Translations under genes and position numbers: made by a program
Source: Shewanella sp. KX20019
GTDB lineage: Bacteria > Pseudomonadota > Gammaproteobacteria > Enterobacterales > Shewanellaceae
Direction of reading: 5' to 3'
Length of the DNA stretch: 64,000 bases
Assembly (NCBI RefSeq): GCF_016757755.1
Contig: NZ_CP068437.1
Coordinates: forward strand, 4,898,001-4,962,000
Notes under the pieces: generated by a model
Told to the model about the DNA's origin: nothing
The model's input: only the letters and a program-made list of their open reading frames with translations
The model's database searches: none
Shown: positions 43,671 to 49,634 of the stretch, in pieces
How the letters are laid out: each line of letters begins with the position of its first letter
How positions within the stretch are numbered: position 1 is the stretch's first letter

Positions 43671-44419
43671 TGTCAATTCAAGATATTGAAGAACCTGAAT
43701 TGCTCCGAGATTTCAGGATTGAAACCCCTAATGCCACTTGGAATCAGTTAAGAGCAAATTCCAATGTAAATAATACGGTAAAGATTACGGCGATAAAGAA
43801 AACGGGTGGTTTATGTGTGTATTGTGAGCATAGATTAATAGCCAAGAATGATTCTCAGTTAGAACATTTTTATCCGAAAAATGGAAACGACAACTATGAA
43901 TTTGGCGATGGAGTGCCTAACAGAGCTATAGAATGGGCAAACTTGTATCCTGGTTGCTTAGGTGGCACAGCTCAAGCATCACACTTCACTATTAAGCAAG
44001 ATATAGATTTTCGGACTGGCGCGAATAAAAGGAATAAAAACAGGCTAACATGTGGGCAGAAGAAAGGAGAAACAGATCCAGATGGTGTTTTCATTTCCCC
44101 ATTAAAGCTAAACAATCAAAATCCTATTTATTTGTTCAATGAAGCTGATGGCTCTATATCCTTAAACGAAGAAGCTTGTACTTCTCAAAACATACCAGTT
44201 GAATTAGGAACTAGCCATTTGACGAGATTGAATTTAGACAGTCAAAGGTTAAGAGATGCAAGGTTGGCACTAGCGAGTTCTCTGAGAAGTGAATTTAATA
44301 AAGCATTTGCGATTGATGCTGATAATGTTGGTGAATTAATCGATGACTGGTTAGCGCTTGATGAAGACGGTATTTACTCATACCCATTTATTAGCTTAAT
44401 TTTTGGTAAATATACTTAA
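43670..44419 (+). CDS. PtuB-like HNH nuclease
   Basis: A 249-residue HNH nuclease: CVYCEHRLI (about 49-57) with a CxxC, LEHFYPKNGN (65-74), EWANLYPGCLGG (about 87-98), and LTCGQKKG giving a further Cys. The C..C-HxxPK-N pattern is that of PtuB in Septu systems (and the HNH partner in retron-PtuAB), which cuts DNA or RNA when released by PtuA. It overlaps the PtuA-like gene by one base (TAATG). It is the last gene before the island's right end. Confidence 0.82.
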   Translation: MSIQDIEEPELLRDFRIETPNATWNQLRANSNVNNTVKITAIKKTGGLCVYCEHRLIAKNDSQLEHFYPKNGNDNYEFGDGVPNRAIEWANLYPGCLGGTAQASHFTIKQDIDFRTGANKRNKNRLTCGQKKGETDPDGVFISPLKLNNQNPIYLFNEADGSISLNEEACTSQNIPVELGTSHLTRLNLDSQRLRDARLALASSLRSEFNKAFAIDADNVGELIDDWLALDEDGIYSYPFISLIFGKYT

Positions 44420-44516
44420 CTATTAAAAATAGGTTTCGCCAGACATAAAATGATCTCAGTTAGTATTCCTAATGTGTTTCGAGTAACAACATTTACCCAA
44501 TACAGACTGCATTTAC

Positions 44517-44537
44517 GGGACTAAAGTGGTGACTAAA
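44517..44537. promoter_or_regulatory. integrase arm-type site, right end
   Basis: gggactaaagtggtgactaaa, 20 of 21 bases identical to 19371-19391, contains the decamer TGGTGACTAA (44527-44536). It lies 71 bp from the attR core, where the right arm site of a tyrosine-integrase element would be. Confidence 0.55.
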
Positions 44538-44607
44538 ACTAAAATCAAACCATGACAACAACATTAAGCAACTGTAATTAAATACATTAATACCAGCTCG
44601 CTACATT

Positions 44608-44628
44608 CAGATCCAGAACGTTGAATAG
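44608..44628 (+). other. attR core of the yicC-integrated island
   Basis: CAGATCCAGAACGTTGAATAG, a 17-of-21 match to the yicC end at 19230-19250, coding for the same QIQNVE-stop. The island thus measures about 25.4 kb. The remaining 44420-44607 and 44629-44669 sequence shows no gene. Confidence 0.75.
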
Positions 44629-44669
44629 GGTTTACTCTCACTTGTTATGAGCAACGCTTCAGGTCTCGA

Positions 44670-44696
44670 AGGGTTGCTACTTTACTCAGCAACCCT
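44670..44696. terminator. hairpin overlapping the hipA 3' end
   Basis: A 9-bp perfect stem (agggttgct/agcaaccct) with a 9-nt loop, overlapping the last codons of hipA. A T-run is not obvious in either direction. Confidence 0.45.
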
Positions 44697-46008
44697 CCTT
44701 ATCGACCAGCCTCTTCGATCTTATTTTTAGCCCATCAAGTATTGCATCGCGAATATAAACAGGGAAGCTATCGGGTAACTGCGCTTGTACTTTTTCCATC
44801 ACCAAATCAACGGAGCTGGCTATCTCGCGCATGATAGCGGACATAGCGGCAACGTCAAAACCGACTGCTTTTGCAGTTTGCATAAAATGCCGCGGGAAGA
44901 TCTGTGCAACCTGATACTTCTTACCTTTAGTAGCCTTAAGTCCCATAGCCAACTTAGCATCACGAATATTTAAGCCCTTACCACCAATCACGGGGTACAT
45001 GGACAAAATATCGTAAAAGGGAGTCAATCGATACCCGGCACCGGCCTCAATGAAGAGTGAGAAGTTTTTTGCATGACCATCTGTAGCTGCTAATAACCAA
45101 AACAGTACCTGAGACTTCATGAAGTCGTATCTATCTTGCTCTGCATTCCTAGAACCCAGTAGGTACGGCATTATTTTTTCAATACCTGGGCCGCCATGAC
45201 TTTCATATTTTTTGGCTGCTGGAATATTTAATGTCTGACAGAAATCCTCTTGAGGTAATCGCATGATCCATTTGCCATCACTTGATAACCTGCGATCAAA
45301 CCTCTCAACCGCGAGCGCCTTAATATCGCCGACCCTAATTATTGAGCAGTGCGGTACATCTAAGCCAAACTCCCTGACTATCATCATGCACAGGTATTCA
45401 TTTTCAACGCTGTCTGGCATATCAATGGTGTGTGAATGACTCTGGATCTCACCGATTGGCAGCTTAATAATATGCGTTGTTGGAGTAGCCTTGATAGGAA
45501 GGCGCCATTGTCCATCTAGATTGAGTAAAGCTGTTTTTTCTTGGGCGCCCGCAATAGAAATTCGAAAATCATCTTCTTCCGCTAACATACCTAACGGAAT
45601 ACCTGACTGATAGCCCTTTAGTACTTTTTCCAATGCCGTATCAGATAAGGGCTTAGATTCAATTTTTTTAATATCAAAAGCTTTTTGTCCGCATGCTACT
45701 AACTGTAACGCCCCTACACTGTCTTGTCCGATTTTAGCTAATAGATCGAATGCTTGTGTCGATTGCGCATTGTGGCGAGCAACAATTCTGTTTCTCACCT
45801 CAATATTATCTGGCAGTAAATTATCAAAGAAGTTATAAACCTCATCGCCTTTATACGCTTTTTTTCGCAGCGGCATAGACAAAGAGATTGGGCGACTATT
45901 CGGTGTACTTAACCATTGAGCAGCATACTGAAACAGATGGAAACCCGTAGTGGATTTAGTGAAACCTCCGACGAGATAGCCATTCATATAAACATCTAGA
46001 ACAGCCAT
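44686..46008 (-). CDS. hipA: HipA-family kinase toxin
   Basis: HipA toxins phosphorylate glutamyl-tRNA synthetase and so stop growth. The 440 residues match the family, with FRISIAGAQEKTALL (148-162), which holds the autophosphorylation-type Ser (151), AATDGHAKNFSLF (307-319) with the catalytic Asp310, and LTPFYDILSMYP (328-339) with the metal-binding Asp333. The start is an ATG (46008) overlapping the hipB stop codon by one base (TAATG), so the two genes are translationally coupled. It starts 57 bp beyond attR. Confidence 0.9.
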   Translation of the reverse strand: MAVLDVYMNGYLVGGFTKSTTGFHLFQYAAQWLSTPNSRPISLSMPLRKKAYKGDEVYNFFDNLLPDNIEVRNRIVARHNAQSTQAFDLLAKIGQDSVGALQLVACGQKAFDIKKIESKPLSDTALEKVLKGYQSGIPLGMLAEEDDFRISIAGAQEKTALLNLDGQWRLPIKATPTTHIIKLPIGEIQSHSHTIDMPDSVENEYLCMMIVREFGLDVPHCSIIRVGDIKALAVERFDRRLSSDGKWIMRLPQEDFCQTLNIPAAKKYESHGGPGIEKIMPYLLGSRNAEQDRYDFMKSQVLFWLLAATDGHAKNFSLFIEAGAGYRLTPFYDILSMYPVIGGKGLNIRDAKLAMGLKATKGKKYQVAQIFPRHFMQTAKAVGFDVAAMSAIMREIASSVDLVMEKVQAQLPDSFPVYIRDAILDGLKIRSKRLVDKEGC

Positions 46009-46289
46009 TACCACTCCTCTTTCCATTCACGGTCAGAGCTCATGGTTCTATCGTCCAGTAACTTACTCGCCAGCTCTGGATTTCTAACCTTAATGTCTAG
46101 CTCAAGATTTAAAGCTGATAAAATCTTAAATAGCGTTTCTAATTTGGTGGAACCAGGGTTTTGCTCAAAGCTTGAAACCGTATCCTGACGAATGCCTACC
46201 TTATGTGCCACTTTGCTTTGCGACAGTTTCATGTTCAATCGTGCATCTTTGAGATACGCGCTAAGCTGCTTTGAGTTAGTCACCTTCAT
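46008..46289 (-). CDS. hipB: HipB-family antitoxin
   Basis: A 93-residue Xre-type helix-turn-helix protein: LKDARLNMKLSQSKVAHKVGIRQDTVSSFEQNPGSTKLETLFKILSALNLEL (about 13-64). It binds HipA and represses the operon. The ATG at 46289 gives the usual length; an upstream in-frame ATG would add eight residues. Four evenly spaced repeats upstream (46327-46438) are probably its operators. Confidence 0.88.
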   Translation of the reverse strand: MKVTNSKQLSAYLKDARLNMKLSQSKVAHKVGIRQDTVSSFEQNPGSTKLETLFKILSALNLELDIKVRNPELASKLLDDRTMSSDREWKEEW

Positions 46290-46326
46290 GATGGTTTTAC
46301 CTATTAGAAACAATTCCTAAATCCAC

Positions 46327-46438
46327 TTTACACGCTAAAGCGGGTAAATCAAGTTTTACACGCTACAGGCGTTGAAATGGTATTTACACGCTAGAGGCGT
46401 TAAAACAATAATTACACGCTAAAGGCGTTAGAACAACA
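46327..46438 (-). repeat. four 28-bp-spaced operator-like repeats upstream of hipB
   Basis: The block wttacacgctanaggcgttnaaa appears four times beginning at 46327, 46355, 46383 and 46411, each exactly 28 bp after the last. Each holds an imperfect palindrome ACGCTANAGGCGT. The first copy is the most diverged (aaagcggg). They lie 38 bp upstream of hipB, where HipB operators belong. Confidence 0.72.
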
Positions 46439-46537
46439 GCAACATACTCTAACTGTTATCACGACATAAAGGTGTGACGATAATATGGAAGCACAGTACT
46501 AAATCCGTATAGAAAACAACTTAAAAATGAAGAGAAG

Positions 46538-46547
46538 TGGTGACTAA
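46538..46547. promoter_or_regulatory. additional arm-type decamer
   Basis: A further TGGTGACTAA, identical to the integrase arm sites at both island ends, upstream of hipBA. A 12-bp palindrome agggttaaccct follows at 46566-46577. It hints that hipBA may be a second integrated unit placed next to the island. Confidence 0.35.
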
Positions 46548-46595
46548 AATCGCGTAACGTAATCCAGGGTTAACCCTCGATAATAAAACATGACC

Positions 46596-46620
46596 AAGCC
46601 CCTATTAATGGGGCTTTTTG
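46596..46620 (+). terminator. rho-independent terminator
   Basis: Stem aagcccc/ggggctt with a 7-nt loop, followed by a T-run, upstream of the ERCC4 gene. No plus-strand gene lies just before it. Confidence 0.6.
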
Positions 46621-46703
46621 TTTTATTTGCAAATACGCTTACTTCGCCCTACACAATTTAAACTAGACTCAATAATACTCGATGGATTGATTAAGTATTC
46701 AGG

Positions 46704-47342
46704 ATGAATAAAACTCTAGTTGAGATAAGCTATGACGATAGGGAACACGCGGAGATATTACTAGAACAACTGTCACTCCACACAGATCTGTGTCTGGTCA
46801 GAAAACGTATGGATCTCGGTGATTATCAAGTAGGCAACTGGCTTATTGAAAGAAAGACTCTCCCCGATCTCGTCCTCTCCCTCTGTAACGGTCGACTTTT
46901 TTCACAGATCTCACGATTATCTGACTCCTCAAACAATGCAGCACTACTCATCGAAGGTTCATCACGTGATATTGCATCTTACGACATTACACGAGAAGCC
47001 CTGATTGGTGCGCTTTGCTCTATTTCAGTCAACTTCAATATTCCCATTTTACGTAGTTTGTCCCAGTATGAATCGGCTAAAATCATTTACTTTTGCGCCA
47101 CGCAATTAAACTGTAGAGAAACAGAGTTAAAACTCCACGGAAGAAAGCCGAAACGCAGAAAAAACCGCCAACTCTTTATTCTTCAAAGTCTCCCCGAAAT
47201 CGGACCTCGATTAGCAAAACGACTGTTGAGTCACTTTGATAGCATCGAAGCCGTAATGACCGCATCTACTGATGAACTCATAAAAATTGAAGGGATTGGA
47301 CTAGGGAAGGCTAGAAAAATCCGTGAAATATTAATACCATAA
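46704..47342 (+). CDS. ERCC4-type structure-specific nuclease with helix-hairpin-helix
   Basis: A 212-residue nuclease like the XPF/Mus81 core. It has DDREHAE (10-16), GDYQVGNWLIERKTLPDLVLS (about 39-59) with the ERKxxxD catalytic motif, and GRLFSQISRLSD; the C-terminus (about 150-212) is a pair of helix-hairpin-helix motifs (LPEIGPRLAKRLLSHF, IEGIGLGKARKIREIL). Such enzymes cut branched or flap DNA. It is intact, while a decayed copy of its C-terminus lies about 0.9 kb downstream. Confidence 0.85.
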   Translation: MNKTLVEISYDDREHAEILLEQLSLHTDLCLVRKRMDLGDYQVGNWLIERKTLPDLVLSLCNGRLFSQISRLSDSSNNAALLIEGSSRDIASYDITREALIGALCSISVNFNIPILRSLSQYESAKIIYFCATQLNCRETELKLHGRKPKRRKNRQLFILQSLPEIGPRLAKRLLSHFDSIEAVMTASTDELIKIEGIGLGKARKIREILIP

Positions 47343-47360
47343 ACTTGTAGCTATCTTGCA

Positions 47361-48000
47361 TCACTTCAATATTCGAAGCTGCGGTTTCTCTTGGTAAGGG
47401 CAAGGGAAATTGCCCGGCTCAACATTCGGGTATGTACTGGCGCTGACTCCACTGGCGAAGCGATATAAACAATCTTCGATAAAACGTTCCACTGGAAAGA
47501 ACTGATGCTTTTTACTGCGCTGGCCGTTGACCTTTCGCGGCTGCTGATTGATATACATGCTCAGTTCCCATGCCTCCTCGCTATCAAAATAGCGTGGTTG
47601 ATGATCTGCAAACAATGATTTTAAATAGTACTGCACCTCTGCGATATGAGCGCCGATGCTACGATCTAAATTACGAAAACAATGCTGTTTGGTTTGCTCA
47701 AAATAATGCTCAATATTATCGAGCACCTGCATCCCTTCATCATCGTTCTTTATGATCCCTTCGGCTCGAAATCAGCCAACAGCATGTAATCTCCAATGGT
47801 TATAAAAATCTATCTCTAGCAGCTCCCATCTGGGCTTGAATGGGTAGTGAAGCAGCATGCAGTAACGACTATAAGACTCCATAGAGACCACCACCCAGCT
47901 ACCATCATCGTAGGGCTGCCATTGACGATCCGACAAGTGTATAACCCGCCCCAGCCAACTCACACGATTGGCGTTAGTACTAACGGGTTCACGCCTGGAT
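47361..48000 (-). pseudogene. unrecognised gene interrupted by an in-frame TGA
   Basis: One minus-strand frame reads from about 48000 to 47361. It contains HLSDRQWQPYDDGSWVVV then RLHAVG, a TGA at 47772-47774, then FRAEGIIKNDDEGMQVLDNI and continues cleanly for 123 more codons to a natural stop. So a roughly 210-codon gene appears broken by one nonsense change. The likely 5' end beyond 48000 is also damaged. No family recognised. Confidence 0.5.
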
Positions 48001-48205
48001 TGTTGCCATCGACGTCTGTCATTCGCTCAATGGGCTGCTTAAGCATTCTACACATTGGCTTGGATAGGATTAAGAACAGCGCCATCATCTGATTAATTCC
48101 TTGAAGGATCAACATATTATCACTTATAGTAAATAACTTTTCGCCACAGATTAAATAGCCACCGCTTAATCCGCCAACGTCGCACCTTCAGCCCACACAC
48201 TCTGA

Positions 48206-48338
48206 TAGAAGCGATAGCAAAACGCCTATTCGCACATTTTGACAATGTCGAAGCCGTATTCACAGCCACAGAATAATAGCTTTCAAAAATTGAAGGGCTT
48301 GGGGGAAATAAAGCCAGAAAAACCCTCAATATCTTAAC
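48206..48338 (+). pseudogene. remnant of a second ERCC4-type nuclease (C-terminus)
   Basis: Reads IAKRLFAHFDNVEAVFTATE, two stop codons, then LSKIEGLGGNKARKTLNILT, matching LAKRLLSHFDSIEAVMTAST...IKIEGIGLGKARKIREILI of the intact gene at 46704. The N-terminal nuclease part is absent. The rest of 48001-48493 has no intact gene. Confidence 0.75.
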
Positions 48339-48493
48339 GCGACAAACAGCAAGGCTATCCATTTACCTATACGACAGCTTCATAGGTAAGCGTGTATCCT
48401 TGCTGCGTTAAAGTATGCAACTATAACCTACTTGGAATTGACTCAAGCGCTTAAAACTCATAATGTAGCCCCAAATTTATAGCGAAATATCCC

Positions 48494-48865
48494 ATGTCTA
48501 TTCAAGTAGAACCCATAAGTTTGTTTAAGTCGTTATCTGACAATATTCGTTTATCTATTCTGTTATTGCTGCAGGCTGAAGAAGAGCTGTGCGTATGCGA
48601 GTTTTGTGAGGCTCTGGACGAGATCCAGCCCAAGATCTCACGCAATCTGGCTTTGCTTAAAAAAGTGGGTTTAGTGGTTAACCGTCGCCAAGGGCAATGG
48701 ATTTACTACTCGATCAACAAGCAGCTGCCACAGTGGGCTAGGCAAGTACTACTTGAAACCTATAGCGGCAATAACGAGCTTATTGCCGCACCGCTTGCAA
48801 AACTAAATCTGATCGGTGCTAACAAAGAACGCCCGCTGATTTTATGTAAAAATGGCACGCCATAA
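48494..48865 (+). CDS. arsR: ArsR family transcriptional regulator
   Basis: A 123-residue ArsR/SmtB repressor with winged helix (ISRNLALLKKVGLVVNRRQGQWIYYSINKQL) and the arsenite-binding type Cys motif ELCVCEFCEAL (C33, C35, C38). It is convergent with arrB and close to the arsenate reductase operon, so it probably senses arsenite and controls arr expression. No arsenite pump or ArsC gene is seen nearby. Confidence 0.85.
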   Translation: MSIQVEPISLFKSLSDNIRLSILLLLQAEEELCVCEFCEALDEIQPKISRNLALLKKVGLVVNRRQGQWIYYSINKQLPQWARQVLLETYSGNNELIAAPLAKLNLIGANKERPLILCKNGTP

Positions 48866-48918
48866 AAAGGTGAGCCGCCCTAAAGGGAGCGACTCACTTA
48901 ACCGTATATTTGAAAAAA

Positions 48919-49623
48919 CTAGTAGATTGTTTTTACGTTAAAACTACGAATGTAGTACACATTTGGATTAGTATTAGCATCCAAATTCAGCTGCTGAGTT
49001 TTATGCATACTAATCAATCTAGCCGCCTCGCTCGTTGGATCATTCAAGTCACCAAATACCCGCGCATTCGATGGGCAAGCCGATACACAAGCAGGCTTTA
49101 AACCTTGATCCAACCGATGATCGCAGAAAGTACACTTCTCGGTGGTTCGTCTTGATCTTGTTACCGGATAAGTGTCACCGCGCTCAGGATTTAAGTAAGG
49201 CAGTACTTTATTGTCCACTCGCTTGAGTAGCGCGTAAGGCGATGCTGTAGCGCCTTCGATAAGCGCTTGGTCATCTTGCCATTTACGATGCGGTTTTTGC
49301 TTGTTATAGCTGATAACACCGTAAGGGCAGGCGCGCATACACTTGCGACAACCGATGCACTTATCGTTTTCTTGTAACGTGAGGCCACGCTTATCTTTAT
49401 ACATGGCCCCTGTAGGGCACACTTTTACGCAAGCCGCATCGCTACAATGGTTACATAAAGTTGGAATATAGCTATATTTAACGTCAGGAAAACGCCCCTC
49501 AGTGACATTTAGGTGGCTTGACCATTGAATTCCATCGGCTGTGTTGTTTTCTGTTTTACAGGCTAAATCACAACCACCGCAACCTACACATTTTTGTAGA
49601 TCGATTACCATTCCGAGTCTCAT
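48919..49623 (-). CDS. arrB: respiratory arsenate reductase iron-sulfur subunit
   Basis: ArrB carries electrons from the quinol side to the ArrA active site. The 234 residues hold four cysteine clusters for four [4Fe-4S]: CVGCGGCDLACK (about 12-23), CNHCSDAACVKVCP (about 57-70), CIGCRKCMRACPYG (about 88-101), CTFCDHRLDQGLKPACVSACP (about 169-189). The length equals that of known Shewanella ArrB. It follows arrA by 11 bp on the same strand. Confidence 0.85.
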   Translation of the reverse strand: MRLGMVIDLQKCVGCGGCDLACKTENNTADGIQWSSHLNVTEGRFPDVKYSYIPTLCNHCSDAACVKVCPTGAMYKDKRGLTLQENDKCIGCRKCMRACPYGVISYNKQKPHRKWQDDQALIEGATASPYALLKRVDNKVLPYLNPERGDTYPVTRSRRTTEKCTFCDHRLDQGLKPACVSACPSNARVFGDLNDPTSEAARLISMHKTQQLNLDANTNPNVYYIRSFNVKTIY

Positions 49624-49634
49624 AATCTCTTACC

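Noticed and set aside
46327..46438. A CRISPR-like array (28-bp period)
   Set aside because: The conserved part is most of each unit, there are no true spacers, only four degenerate copies, and no cas genes. A hipB operator array explains it better.
46561..46583. A third att core after hipBA
   Set aside because: aatccagggttaaccctcgataa shares only atccag and a few bases with the yicC end; not better than chance.
47772..47774. TGA read as selenocysteine
   Set aside because: No selenoprotein family match and no SECIS-like stem recognised; the surroundings are full of broken genes.
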